DNA from: Torymus aiolomorphi
Lineage: Eukaryota > Arthropoda > Insecta > Hymenoptera > Torymidae
DNA length: 64,000 nt
Direction: 5' to 3'
Assembly (NCBI GenBank): GCA_036365515.1
Contig: CM070876.1
Location: 109,960,810-110,024,809 of the forward strand
This document shows, one piece after another, positions 12,511-23,805 of this stretch. Position numbers and translations under genes: made by a program. Numbering within the stretch: position 1 is the first letter of the stretch; every line of letters starts with the position of its first letter. The notes beneath the pieces are model-generated. The model saw only the letters and a list, made by a program, of their open reading frames with translations. It was not told the DNA's origin and made no database searches.

Positions 12511-13540
12511 TATAATATAGTCTTACATGATTGAAGTTTGATATGGCCCAATGGCCGCACCTGTGATATTGTCGCAATCTTTAATTTTTTGATATTGTTG
12601 TAATTTTAATTGTTAATAAAACTTTCTACGAAAGTATAAAATAAGGCAAGTATAGAAGTTTTTTCTGTATAATCTATTTTTAAAAGAAGTCAAATAAATA
12701 CTATAGTAAAAAAGTCTTTTACTTCTTTGAGTCAATGTATGCTCAACAAATTATATGTAAGTACATTCAAATTGTTCACTGCAAATCAAACAAACGAAAG
12801 TTATGAAATCAATTATCGATAGTCAAGTAATGCAAACCATTCTCTGAAAAACTGTATGACTATGTTCTCAGAAATGTATTCAAATTTCTTCATTCCTTTA
12901 TACAAATTAAACACAAGAAAGTACCCAAATCAATTAATTATAGTCAAGTACCGACCATAAGAACTTTTCGTACCTCGCGTGTAAAATTACATTTTACACC
13001 CATGTTGTAACTTCAAAATTGTTCAGCCAGCGGGCATAAAGTACTACATAACGCCCAAGAGGCCCAATAGCTTACACACTCCTATAAAACTTTATAGTAC
13101 CTACGTACTTTACACCCGTGTGGGAGAAAATTATTTTAATTATATAACTATAATGCCTTCTTTTTATTTCTAAAATTTATAAGAATTTTTTCAGGTATTT
13201 ACGAAAATTCAAAGCCTATATAAAAAAATTACATAGCTACCAACAAATCACTATTTTTCATTATTCCCCCTCAATGTTGAACATTCTATAATATTACGCA
13301 TCTTGGAAGGACAAGAGAAGTCTAGAGCTACTCTAGCAGGGGTGGTCCTCCGATCTCCCGTACATACTTGGCGGGCCCGACGGTTTGCAGTTCAAGGTGT
13401 AAGGCATGGTCATTTTCATATAAATATTCATATGTTTAAAGATCAGATAAAATGTATACATGGGTTGCTTCTACATATTAACTACTGATCTATGAATCTA
13501 TCACTCTGTTTTTAAATAGAAAGTACACGCCCACGTGAAA

Positions 13541-13665
13541 ATATCATATGAGATCTCATATGAGATCCCATACTACGTAAAATTGCATATGTCATCACAT
13601 ATAAGATCTCATACGAGATATGCGCTGTCTGAAATTCTCATATGAGATCTTATATGATATTTACA
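13541..13665. repeat. Array of palindromic CATATGAGATC words in the loop
   Basis: Repeated short self-complementary words of the type CATATGAGATCTCATATG, each able to pair with its neighbours. They lie just inside the left arm of the 12609-14946 palindrome. The same architecture with other words occurs at 27487-28291 and 37690-38331. Confidence 0.8.
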
Positions 13666-13803
13666 CCGGGGAAAAGGATATAACATATGTTGCTTATAAA
13701 ACGGTTAGTAAAATGTAAAGGACTTTTGAGCAGGCTATAAATTTATATGAATTTTTTATTTTATTCTCGTTTAAAAAGGACGGACACAAGGAAATAGTAG
13801 ATT

Positions 13804-13999
13804 ATGCACCTAGGGAGTAAAAGTAAAGAATGTCTCCTCGCCTTCGGCTCGGGCGACAATTATATGCGATCTGAGGGATTCTTTACTTACTCCCGTGGTG
13901 CATATACTAATTTTCTCCACGAGGAGCGTAAAATGCGTAGGCTGTTTTTCGCCCGCAGGGTGTACAGTACGCACTTTACGCGCCGTGTGGAGAAAAATA
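13804..13999. repeat. Two adjacent imperfect hairpins
   Basis: First hairpin: GCACCTAGGGAGTAAAAGTA (13805) pairs with ATTCTTTACTTACTCCCGTG up to ~13902. Second hairpin: TTTTCTCCACGAGGAGCGTA (13912) pairs with TACGCACTTTACGCGCCGTG up to ~13999. They are more GC-rich than the loop around them. An overlapping 71-codon frame is not convincing as a gene. Confidence 0.7.
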
Positions 14000-16900
14000 T
14001 GTTTAGTAATGAAGTATGAATCATGATTCTGCACCTGTACGGATATATTGTACTTAACGGCATCAATTAAAAATTAGAGCCAATGTAATTATTTATGGTG
14101 GATTTATAGGTATAAATATTGTTAATGAATTTATGCAAAAATTTTGTATTCTACATTTAAGTAACTGCAAACCGTCGGGCCCGCCAAGTATGTACGGGAG
14201 ATCGGAGGACCACCCCTGCTAGAGTAGCTCTAGGCTTCTCTTGTCCTTCCAAGATGCGTAATATTATAGAAAGTTCAAAATTGAGGGGGAATAATGAAAA
14301 ATAGTGATGTGTTGGTAACTATGTAATTTTTTTATATAGGCTTTGAATTTTCGTAAATACCTGAAAAAATTCTTATAAATTTTAGAAATAGAAAGAAGGC
14401 ATTATAGTTATATAATTAAAATAATTTTCGCCCACACGGGCAAAAAATACGTAGGTACTATAAAGTTTTGTAGGAGTGTGTGAGCTATTGGGCCTCTTGG
14501 GCGTTATGTAGTACTTTATGCCCGCTGGCTGAACAATTTTGAAGTTACAACGTGGGCGTAAAATGTAATTTTACACGCGAGGTACGAAAAGTTCTTATGG
14601 CCGGTACTTGACTATAATTAATTGATTTCAGTACTTTCTTGTGTTTAATTTGTATAAAGGAATGAAGAAATTTGAATACATTTCTGAGAACATAGTCATA
14701 CAGTTTTTCGGAGAATGGTTTGCACTACTTGACTATCGATAATTGATTTCACAACTTTCGTTTGTTTGATTTGCAGTGAACAATTTGAATGTACTTACAT
14801 ATAATTTGTTGAGCATACATTGACTCAAAGAAGTAAAAGACTTTTTTACTATAATATTTATTTGACTTCTTTTAAAAATAGATTATACAGAGGAAACTTC
14901 TATACTTGCCTTATTTTATACTTTCGTAGAAAGTTTTATTAACAATATTTTGTACAGTCATGAAAAAAATTGTTACCATTTGTAGAGAGTGGTTATTGAA
15001 TATATGAGATCAGAATAAATAAAAGGACTATAGATAAATTGTGTTGATAGAATATATTTAAAAAATTAGTTTTTTAAAAAACGTGTTGATTGTTTTGAAA
15101 AAATATTTAAGCTCTCATTAAAGTTTTTGGTATAGAGCGAGAGAGAAAGGGGGAAGAGAGGGTGGGAGAGTTTAGTAAATAATGTTTGTTAAGTATAAAC
15201 TATGTAGAATAGTAACCAAACTTATTCTATAAGTTTTTACTTTTGTAAACAAATTTTTTAATGAGATTTAACAACTTTTTAAGAGTAAAACTACATTATA
15301 AATAATGTTTATTAAGTATAAAACTACACTTTAATTGATTTTTCACAACTTTTTTGGGTTTGACTTTCAGTATCCGCGTGACAGAAATTTATTTCGACTT
15401 TAGAACGCAAACATTTATTATTTATTCGTAGAATTCCTTTTCATAAAATAAAACGTAAATCATTTTTTAGGATACTGTATATAGGTTTCGGAAAATAATT
15501 CTTATGGTTTCTGAAAAAATTCTTATCGTTTGTAAAAGTTTTTGTAAAGTAATTGTAAAGGTTTTGGAAAAGAATTTCTCGTTGCTTGCAAAAGTTTGTA
15601 AAGGATTGTAGAAGTTTTGTAAAATAATTTATTAATGGATTTTTTGAAGGATACGGAAATGGACCATTTTTGGAGATATTTTGTAGAGAAAATATAGTAA
15701 TGAATAATTTACAGAAATGATTCTGTTATTGAAAGTACTCAACTTTAATTTAATGAGTAATACTACAGTTAAGAAAAATGATTTTTGTAAGAAAAAGAAA
15801 ACATTTTTATAGCAAATACATACAAACAAATATTGTAAAGAGATAAAGAGATAATTTAAAAATGAGGATAATTACTGCTAATAGCAAAAATCAGTTTTGT
15901 GAGATATAGAAAATGTTTTTATAGGAATTATAGAAAATACTTTAAAAAATAGTTTTTAAAAGTGTTTATTATAATTGTTTCAAAAAAACATTTAAGCTTT
16001 CAGTCAAGTTCTTTGTAGAGAGTTGGACAGTTGTTGAGAGCAAGATTGTTTAGATAAAAACATTAAACTTTTATTAGTATCTCGACAGAGAATTTAAAGT
16101 TGTTAAAAAAGATAACAATAATATATTTTTTCTTTGTAGCTATCGCAAGGAATAAAAGAAAAAAGTTCAAGTTCTCAGAATTACAATTCAAATCTCTGTA
16201 TCACCTAATTCTCTTGCTTTTATAAAACTTGAAGCTCAAAGTTGGCTGAGAAGTTGAGTTCTCATGTCAACTGCCATTTCCATAGCAGCAGGCGGTACAA
16301 AGTTTTTAAAAACTATTCTTTCGCATCTATTTCTCTGAAATCACCTAATCCTCTAGCCTTTACAAAATGCAAAGCTCAAAGTTTGCCAAGTTAACTACCC
16401 TTAGGTAACAGAATCTGATACTAAGTTTTTTTACAAAACACTCTTATGCATCCATTTGCTTTTGTTTTTTTGGCAATTATTATTGCATTATTAAATTTGT
16501 GCTAAAATTTACCTTTAGCCTTCTATTGCACATTCTAAAGGTGGAATTCATTTCATCATTTTGATATCCACATATTTCTTTTTGATAATATTTTATCAAA
16601 GACTTGCAAGGATACTAGATCTAATAATCATACTATTGTATCACCATCAGCTAGCAAATTAAAATGTTGGTTGCAGATTGAAAAAGTAGCCATTACAGTA
16701 ATTTATATTATGGTTTCATCTACTGTATATTCGCAGAACAAATGGCTCCTCTGAAACATTTGGCGCCCCTCACCATAAGCCAATCATTAATTACATTATT
16801 TTCAACACTTGGATTCGTTGAAGTTTTCACTAGAAACCACTTGAATTAATAATCTATCAGACACGTCTTGCAAAATTAAAAACAAAAGTTTATGAACTAA

Positions 16901-17077
16901 GAATCATTGGGAGAAAAAAGCTTTCTCAATATTCTTTTATAGTAGAAAATATAAAACAGCTTAATTTAATAACTCATGATTGCCACACATCTTGTAAAAT
17001 TAAAAACAATCAATTTATGAACTATAATTACTGATAATAAAAGCTTTCTTAACATTCTTGTATACTTTTTCAAATAA

Positions 17078-18245
17078 TTATCTGAATCCTGTGTAGAAAA
17101 ATATTTACTGAGAAATCCTCTGAAACATTTTGACGTCTCCCTCCGTGAGAAAATTATAAAATTAGATGAACTGAGCATTTTTATTCGTTGAAATTTTCAC
17201 AACAATAACACATCATTTTGGCTTTTTTCTGTATCTTAATGTTCATTTGGAATAGTCTTTTAATTGGTGTTTAAGTAAATATGTACAAGAGCACAGCACT
17301 AATCTCGACTCAGTTTCTTGAAGTATAGACAAAAAAATGATTTTTTTTAACCAAGCCTCTAACGTCTGACCAATATTTTAAATTCTTATTTTAAGTAGAG
17401 GTTCTAAATTTGTTATAAACACTTCATTTAACACATCATACTGCTACTTATTTTATTTATTATACAAAATATTTTATTATATCTGATCTGAAAACTTGCA
17501 GTGACTTCACTATTATTATATTTCTAAGTTATTTTCTTGTACAGGACGCTTGTAGATTTCCATTTCTTCAGGCCGTTGTTTATAGTATATGCAAAAATTA
17601 CTAAGAACTCCTCTGAAACATTTTGACGTCTTCCACCGTAAGAAATTTCTCATATAATCTAAAAAATAAAAATAAAAAATCAACACAAAGTGTCAATGTT
17701 CATTCTTATAACCAACATTTTGTATTTTAAAAATAGATATTTAGTCATTTAATATGTATCTGATTATTTTTATTGTTGATATACACAAGAAATCTTGTAA
17801 GTTATCTGAATCTTGTGTAGAAAAATATTTACTGAGAAATCATCTGAAACATTTTGACGTCTCCCATCGTGAGAAAATTATAAAATTAGATTAACTGAAC
17901 ACTTTTATTCGTTGAAATTTTCACAATAATAACACATCATTTTTGCTTTTATCTGTATTTTAATTTTCATTTGGCATAATTTTTTAATTCATGGTTAAGT
18001 AAATATGTACAAGAGCACAGCACTAATATCGACTCAGTTTCTTGAAGTATAGACAAAAGCGCTTTTTCTTAACCAAGGCTCTAACGACTCACATTATTTT
18101 AAATTCTGATTTTAAGTAGAGGTTCTAAATTTGTTATAAACACTTCATTTAACACATCATACCGCTACTTTATTTTATTTATTATACAAAACATTTTATT
18201 ATATCTGATCTGAAAACTTGCACTGACTTCACTATAATTATATTA
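17078..18245 (+). repeat. Direct duplication, unit ~450 bp (17078-17522 and 17798-18245)
   Basis: Both units share TGTGTAGAAAAATATTTACT, CTGAAACATTTTGACGTCTC, GTACAAGAGCACAGCACTAA and the closing TTGCA(G/C)TGACTTCACTAT. Identity is high but not complete, with small indels. The 275-bp intervening segment holds a third partial copy near 17598. No coding potential is seen. Confidence 0.8.
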
Positions 18246-18689
18246 TAGATATGTCTTGAAAAATATCGTGTCGTAAATAATAATATATTTGCCCGCTCTT
18301 CCATAGTAATATTGGTTTGGTTTTTCTATCTTGAGTAGTACGTTTCTGTTCTTGTATTAAAATAACTTTTTTTGTCCATTAATATAATAACTCCCAGGGT
18401 CATGAGGGCACTCGTTCATTTTTGTTAATTCAAAATTAGATTTTTCAGACAGTACACAATTAGAACTCCTCAACATTATTGGCTATAATTATATATATCT
18501 TCAAAATGACTCGAAAAAAATCTTCTGGTATAATATCTGTAAAAATAAAAAATCTCACAAAGTATCAAGTTTAAAAAAATGATTTTAGCCATTTAACATT
18601 TAGCTAGTAAGTACTTATCTAATAAAAGTTATTTTCCCCATTGATTGATAGACGAATAGATCAATTTTTCTCATCACCAGTTGACAACT

Positions 18690-18744
18690 TGAGATCTTTC
18701 AAATACATAACTAATTAACTAACTCACGATATGATAACATTTGT
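18690..18744 (+). repeat. Direct repeat shared by both flanks of the Polinton-like element
   Basis: TTAACTAACTC[A/G]CGATATGATAACATTTGTA and ~25 bp before it occur here and again in the same orientation at 23806-23858, outside the exact 6-bp target duplication. This looks like a repeat that pre-dated the insertion or a larger duplication. Confidence 0.75.
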
Positions 18745-18768
18745 AAAATGTATATGTATAAAATAATA

Positions 18769-20163
18769 AGTAGGTGAGCTAGGAGGGTTCGAGCCCACTT
18801 ATCCTCTGAGCTGGCACTCGGTCGGTAAGGTAGAGCGCTACCTTGCCGCTGGGTATTATTTGCCGGGAGGTCAATAACCCAACTCGGTCGGTAAGGTAGA
18901 GCGCTACCTTGTCGGTGGATGGTAATTGTAGGGAGGCCAACTCGGTCGGTAATTTAGAGCGCTACATTGCCTGTAATTTTAGGAAGGTCAATAAGCCAAC
19001 TTGGTCGGTAAGGTAGAGCGCTACATTTCCGTTGGTGGTATTTGCAGGGAGGCCAACTCGGTCGGTAAGGTAGAGCGCTACCTTGTCGGTGGATGGTAAT
19101 TGCAGGAAGGCCAATAACCCAACTCTACCTTACCAACAGAGCAGAATACTATATAGACTGTTTTTGCCACATCATGTGAGGGCAGGTGGTATTTTGTTAA
19201 ATAATTAATTGATTAATTATTATTAATTATTATTAATTATTATTTTTTTACTTTTTTATTTTTTCCCTTTTTTTCATTTTTTCATTTTTTTCATTTTTTT
19301 CGTTTTTTTTCATTTTTTCTAATAAAGTCATACAATAACTCATAAAATTTTGTCCTTTCCGCCGTCCGATTTTTCCTTTTACAATAGCATGACTTCTGAA
19401 AATTGGTGTACGTTTGAGGTTATTTTGTCATTTTGGGGTTATGTTTCCATTGATACCGTTCGTAGCGCCATCTGTAGATGGATCACGCATCTCTACCTTT
19501 CCGACAGAGCAGTATGCAATACCCAACTCTACTTTGTAAACATTTTGAGGTTATGTTTCCATCGATACCCTTCGTAGCGCCATCTGTAGATTGATCATGC
19601 ATCTCTACCTTTCCAACAGAGCAGTATGCAATACCCAACTCTACCTTGTAAACATTTTGAGGTTATGTTTCCATCGATACCCTTCGTAGCGCCGCCTGCA
19701 GATGAATCAGCCATCTCTACCTTACCGACAGAGCAGTATGCAACATCAGATAGGCTATCCAACTCTACAAACAGAGCCGTATGAGATAGCTCCAAACTCA
19801 TCAATAATTCTGATACTTGTTAGATGACATACATGATATGCACTATGTATACTGCACGCTCCATGAGCCGGAGTCGTCGCGTTGTCCACTGCTGAGTAGG
19901 CGCACTGCCGGCTATAAGTCAAGTTGTGCAAACCACTACCTATACCCACACATCGTGTGAGGGTGGCTGGTGGTTTTGTTAAATAATTAATTTATTTCAT
20001 TTTTTCTCCTCTTTTTTCTCCTGTTCAACAAGAGGAGCATAAGCGCTCGAGTTTTGATTCATATGATGTTAGGGACACAATCATATACTCCCAATCCATA
20101 TATAGATAACACACGAAGCATGCATTCCAGAACCGCTCAATGGGGTTCGCATCTTCAAACCTT
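18769..20163 (+). repeat. Left terminal inverted repeat of the Polinton-like element
   Basis: Pairs with 22385-23730. It contains a subterminal array (18816-19131), an AT-rich block with T-tracts (19195-19325), a ~115-bp tandem repeat (starts near 19432, 19541 and 19656) sharing TATGTTTCCATCGATACC and GTAGCGCCATCTGTAGAT, and an inner part ending CGCATCTTCAAACCTT. Near the tip, GGTTCGAGCCC (18786-18796) matches a Pol III B box. The right arm has a one-base difference at that site. Confidence 0.85.
18816..19131 (+). repeat. Subterminal tandem array (CTCGGTCGGTAAGGTAGAGC motif), left end
   Basis: Five or six degenerate copies of a ~60-bp unit. Each has CTCGGTCGGTAAGGTAGAGC followed by GCTACCTTG and a GGAGGTCAATAA-like spacer. 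The mirror array lies at 23350-23690. Subterminal arrays often serve as transposase- or replication-protein-binding sites. No protein is identified here. Confidence 0.85.
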
Positions 20164-20289
20164 GGAAATTCTTGGAAATTTAGACAAGTTTCTTCACGTC
20201 TCAGCTTATTACATACGAACCCTACGGTATTTCTACCTTACTGACAGAGCTGATTATCTCCATCGGTAATGGTAATACATTAACTTTTA

Positions 20290-20415
20290 CATACAATGAA
20301 TGCATTATATACTATGTGAACTGCATATACTATGTATGCTGTATATACTATGTATACTACATATACTATGTATACTGCATATACTATATGTACTACATAT
20401 ACTGTACATACTAGC
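20290..20415 (+). repeat. TATACTATGTATACTACA minisatellite, array 1
   Basis: About eight copies of an 18-bp word built from TATACTATG and (T)ACTGCA/ACTACA. Overlapping long open frames on both strands are products of this low-complexity repeat, not genes. Confidence 0.9.
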
Positions 20416-20479
20416 ACTCTCCACCACCGTGCGCGAGCGCTCTGCCTCCACCATCGAAAGCTCCATCCCCATAGAGCTC

Positions 20480-20690
20480 GCTGATTGGCTGACCTGCATA
20501 GAATTCTTGGAAAAACGGTTTCGACAGATTGAGACCTGCACAGAGCTCTCTGATTGGCTGACGCAAGTTCAAACCTGCATAGAATTCTTGGAAAAATGTT
20601 TTCAACAGGTTGAGACCTGCACGGACCTCTCTGATTGGCTGACGCAACTTCAAACATCCAATAGAATTCTTGGAAAAATGACATGGAGCT
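20480..20690 (+). repeat. ~95-bp repeats with CTCTGATTGGCTGACGCAA
   Basis: Three to four degenerate copies, each with a CCAAT-type word (GATTGGCTGA), CCTGCATAGAATTCTTGGAA and GTTGAGACCTGCAC. A reverse-complement copy sits at 22290-22385 on the other side of the core, so this is an inner extension of the palindrome. Confidence 0.8.
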
Positions 20691-20874
20691 CTCTGATTGG
20701 TCGAGCACCACGATCCGAAATATAAATTGGGAGGTACGAAATTTAGACAAGTTTCTTCACGTTTCAGCTCACTATATTACATACGAGCCCTACGGTATTT
20801 CTACCTCACTGACAGAGCTGATTATCTCCATCGGTAATTGTAATACATTATACCCCTTTTACATACAATGAATG

Positions 20875-21095
20875 CATTATATACTATGTGAACTACGTAT
20901 ACTGTAAATGCTGTATATACTATGTATACTACATATACTATGTATACTGCATATACTATGTGAACTACATATACTATGTATGCTGTATATACTATGTATA
21001 CTACATAAACTATGTATACTACATAAACTATGTATACTGCATATACTATGTATACTGCATATACTATATATACTACATATACTATACATACTAGC
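20875..21095 (+). repeat. TATACTATGTATACTACA minisatellite, array 2
   Basis: About twelve copies of the same 18-bp word as at 20290-20415, ending at ACTAGCACTCTACACC, the same word that closes array 1. Long frames here (for example IYYVYYIYY-type) are spurious. Confidence 0.9.
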
Positions 21096-21390
21096 ACTCT
21101 ACACCGCAACCCTCCACCACCGCGCGCGAGCGCTCTCTCCACCATGCTATCACTACCAACGATTGATAAGGTAGAAATCTAATTTAGCGACAGAGTGGGA
21201 AATACAAAATGGCGGGAAATTTAAAAATGGCGGGTAATTTGAAAGAGCGGGAAATTTAAGAAGCTGGGCAAAATTTTCACCATTCCGGCGGGAATTCGTG
21301 GAGCATCGAACGGTAAATTTTTTTTTAATGATAAGAGCCCCAACCATCACCTGTGAGGTACATTACCTCTCCATCATTTATTAATAGAGT

Positions 21391-21684
21391 TTATTCATAA
21401 TCCATATGTATGTATTTGAAGTAAAAATTTTTCATCAGCTTGACGTTGTGAAGTGCACACGCAGCTTTGTATGCTCCATTGTGATTGGTGTAAACAGTCA
21501 CCGCCTTGTTAGCCTCAAAGCCTGGATAACCGTACTCGATGACGTCGATAGCGTGGACTTTGAAGCGTCTTAACCACTCTCTCCTGACTTCACCATGGAC
21601 AAATACCTTCGTTGCATCATACAGATAGTATTGATAGTATTCCATATACCAGTGCTGTTGACGCTGATAAGAAAATAGTTTCAC
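21391..21684 (-). CDS. Unrecognised 97-codon frame in the core of the Polinton-like element
   Basis: Minus-strand frame ending TAA at 21391. Composition is protein-like (many Tyr, His and charged residues), with phrases such as GEVRREWLRRF and VTVYTNHNGAYKAACALHN. It is not low complexity. I do not recognise the family, and the 5' end overlaps the plus-strand DUF8207-like frame, so only the 3' part is likely to be original coding sequence. It could be the tail of a gene lost from the parental element. Confidence 0.35.
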   Translation of the reverse strand: MKLFSYQRQQHWYMEYYQYYLYDATKVFVHGEVRREWLRRFKVHAIDVIEYGYPGFEANKAVTVYTNHNGAYKAACALHNVKLMKNFYFKYIHMDYE

Positions 21685-22058
21685 TTGTCAAGAAATATTT
21701 ATCCAAGCTCAAACGTAATTCAAATAGGTATCTTGATAATGTATACGGTGTTTACAAAAAAGCAAATATTCTTATGATTGGTAATTCGCCAATAGAGTTT
21801 GAAGGTAACATCGTGAAAGTATGCGGTGCAACTTTCCAACTGACTGAGGGCTTATTACAGTTGCTGTTTAGAAAAAATCCTGATGGAAACCGCATTAATT
21901 CAGCTGATTTGGAAAATTATAGAATGATCATAGTAAATTCATGTGCTCATAAAAAGCTGCACTGCGCAAATGAGTCGATTCGGAAACTAAAAAGTAACAA
22001 ATTTATAATTTTATTTCACCAATGTTCGAACAATCGTCAAGATTATTTCCAGGATTGA
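21612..22058 (+). pseudogene. DUF8207-like protein remnant
   Basis: The believable part starts near residue 15 (AVDADKKIVSLVKKYLSKLK) and continues RYLDNVYGVYKKANILMIGN, VKVCGATFQLTEGLLQLLF, RKNPDGNRINSADLENYRMI and IVNSCAHKKLH. This matches, from memory, the invertebrate uncharacterised family DUF8207: YGVY, IG(N/D)S, G(T)xGLxxLL, the KNPD turn, DLENYK, then an N/H-rich end. No function is known to me. It lacks a proper upstream gene start and runs out at 22058. The next frame (22022-22393) may be more of the same original gene after a frameshift. It is a candidate cargo or relic gene of the Polinton-like element. Confidence 0.5.
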
Positions 22059-22384
22059 AAGATGCCCTTTCTGAAGTTAAAAATGCTAGTAATGTAATGG
22101 GAGAGAAATATAAGACTGCCGAGCGAAAAGAATCTGCAGTGGTAGCCAAATTGAAGGTCAATCCTCTAAATCTCACAACTGTTAATGAAAAAAATTCTCA
22201 AATTGACTCTAATTCTCTAGTGGAAACTGCTAATAACGTGGACAGTTATTACAAAGCTTATCATTCTAATAAAGATGCCTCTGATTTCTCAAGAATTCTA
22301 TTGGATGTTTGCAATTGCGTCAGCCAATCAGAGAGATCCGTGCAAGTCTCAACCTGTTCAAACCGTTTTTCCAAGAATTCTGTG

Positions 22385-23730
22385 AAGGTTTGAAGATGCG
22401 AAGATTTGAGCGGTTCTGGAATGCATGCTTCGTGTGTTATCTATATATGGATTGGGAGTATATGCTTGTGTCCCTAACATCATATGAATCAAAACTCGAG
22501 CGCTTATGCTCCTCTTGTTGAACAGGAGGAAAAAGAGGAGAAAAAATGAAATAAATTAATTATTTAACAAAACCACCACCCACCCTCACACAATGTGTGG
22601 GTGTAGGTAGTGGTTTGCACAACTTGACTTATAGCCGGCAGTGCGCCTACTCAGCAGTGGACAGCGCGACGACTCCGGCTCGTGGAGCGTGCAGTATACA
22701 TATTGCATATCGTGTATGTCATCTAACAAGTATCAGAATTATTGATGAGTTTGGAGCTATCTCATACGGCTCTGTTTGTAGAGTTGGATAGCCTATCTGA
22801 TGTTGCATACTGCTCTGTCGGTAAGGTAGAGATGGCTGATTCATCTGCAGGCGGCGCTACGAAGGGTATCGATGGAAACATAACCTCAAAATGTTTACAA
22901 GGTAGAGTTGGGTATTGCATACTGCTCTGTCGGAAAGGTAGAGCTGCGTGATCAATCTACAGATGACGCTACGAAGGGTATCGATGGAAACATAACCTCA
23001 AAATGTTTACAAAGTAGAGTTGGGTATTGCATACTGCTCTGTCGGAAAGGTAAAAATGCGTGATCCATCTACAGATGGCGCTACGAAAGGTATCAATGGA
23101 AATATAACCCCAAAATGACAAAATAACTTCAAACGTACACCAATTTTCAGAAGTCATGCTATTGTAAAGGGAAAAATCGAACGGCGGAACGGACAAAATT
23201 TTAAGGGTTATGGTATGACTTTATTAGAAAAAATGAAAAAAGGGAAAAAATAAAAAAAATAAAAAAATAATAATTAATAATAATTAATCAATTAATTATT
23301 TAACAAAATACCACCTGCCCTCACATGATGTGGCAAAAACAGTCTATATAGTATTCTGCTCTGTTGGTAAGGTAGAGTTGGGTTATTGGCCTTCCTGCAA
23401 TCACCATCCACCGACAAGGTAGCGCTCTACCTTACCGACCGAGTTGGCCTTCCTGCAATTACCACCATCAGAAAATGTAGCGCTCTACCTTACCGACCGA
23501 GTTGGGTTATTGACCTTCCTACAATTACCGGCAATGTAGCGTTCTAAAGTACCGACCGAGTTGGCCTCCCTACAATTACCATCCACCGACAATGTAGCGA
23601 TCTACCTTACCGACCGAGTTGGGTTATTGACCTCCTGTAATTACCACCCACCGGGAAGGTAGCGCTCTACATTACCGACCGAGCGCCAGCTCAGAGGGTA
23701 AGTGGGCTGGAACCCCCTAGCTCAGCTACT
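22385..23730 (-). repeat. Right terminal inverted repeat of the Polinton-like element
   Basis: Reverse complement of 18769-20163. It contains the mirror of the ~115-bp repeats (22760-23110) and the subterminal array (23350-23690). It ends AGCTCAGCTACT at 23730, followed by the target duplication ATAATA. Confidence 0.85.
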
Positions 23731-23805
23731 ATAATAGATAGATAAAAATTCTTCTTCTTAGATTGCTAAGAATAAGTTCTTAACCTAAACCATCTAGCAA
23801 CTTTT

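Larger units (their letters stand above)
12609..14946. mobile_element. 2.34-kb palindromic (fold-back) element, two 784-bp arms
   Basis: The left arm 12609-13392 and right arm 14163-14946 are near-perfect reverse complements. They begin ATTGTTAATAAAACTTTC and end at the loop with CGGTTTGCAGTT / AACTGCAAACCG. The loop (13393-14162, 770 bp) has no credible ORF but carries smaller palindromes. There is no transposase, so it would be non-autonomous. The target duplication is unclear. ATTTT occurs next to both ends, but a one-base mismatch in the TIR makes this uncertain. Confidence 0.85.
14947..18762. other. AT-rich spacer without recognisable genes
   Basis: Long AT-rich stretch with no ORF that resembles a protein. 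It includes a purine-rich patch near 15135-15170 and the direct duplication listed separately. The phrase CTGAAACATTTTGACGTC, or close variants, recurs near 16750, 17115, 17608 and 17845, suggesting old repeat copies of an unknown element. Confidence 0.6.
20176..20900 (+). repeat. Internal direct duplication (units at 20176-20340 and 20735-20900)
   Basis: Both units contain AAATTTAGACAAGTTTCTTC, TACGGTATTTCTACC and TACATACAATGAATGCATTA, then run into the TATACTATG arrays. They make the centre of the Polinton-like element a tandem repeat with period ~560 bp. Confidence 0.8.
18769..23730. mobile_element. Polinton/Maverick-like non-autonomous palindrome, 4.96 kb, with 6-bp ATAATA target duplication
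   Basis: The element starts AGTAGGTGAGCT (18769) and ends AGCTCAGCTACT (23730), giving AG...CT termini. It has long inverted repeats (18769-20163 and 22385-23730). ATAATA is present immediately outside both ends (18763-18768 and 23731-23736). A 6-bp duplication, AG...CT ends and very long TIRs with internal tandem repeats are hallmarks of Polintons. The usual 15-20 kb of genes (DNA polymerase B, integrase, capsid, ATPase) is missing. Only a DUF8207-like remnant and an unrecognised frame are visible in the centre. The best reading is a deletion derivative mobilised in trans. The superfamily call is inferred from ends and target, not from a replication gene. Confidence 0.7.

Noticed and set aside
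13804..14034. 71- and 74-codon frames on both strands
   Set aside because: They sit on the two GC-richer hairpins, and neither resembles a protein.
18816..19131. Possible CRISPR array (regular ~60-bp units)
   Set aside because: The repeats are degenerate, spacers are not unique, an inverted copy occurs at the other end of the element, and the DNA is eukaryotic.
20280..21174. Tyr/Val/Ile- or Cys/Ser-rich frames on both strands
   Set aside because: All arise from the 18-bp TATACTATG minisatellite. Every frame is open because the repeat length is a multiple of three.
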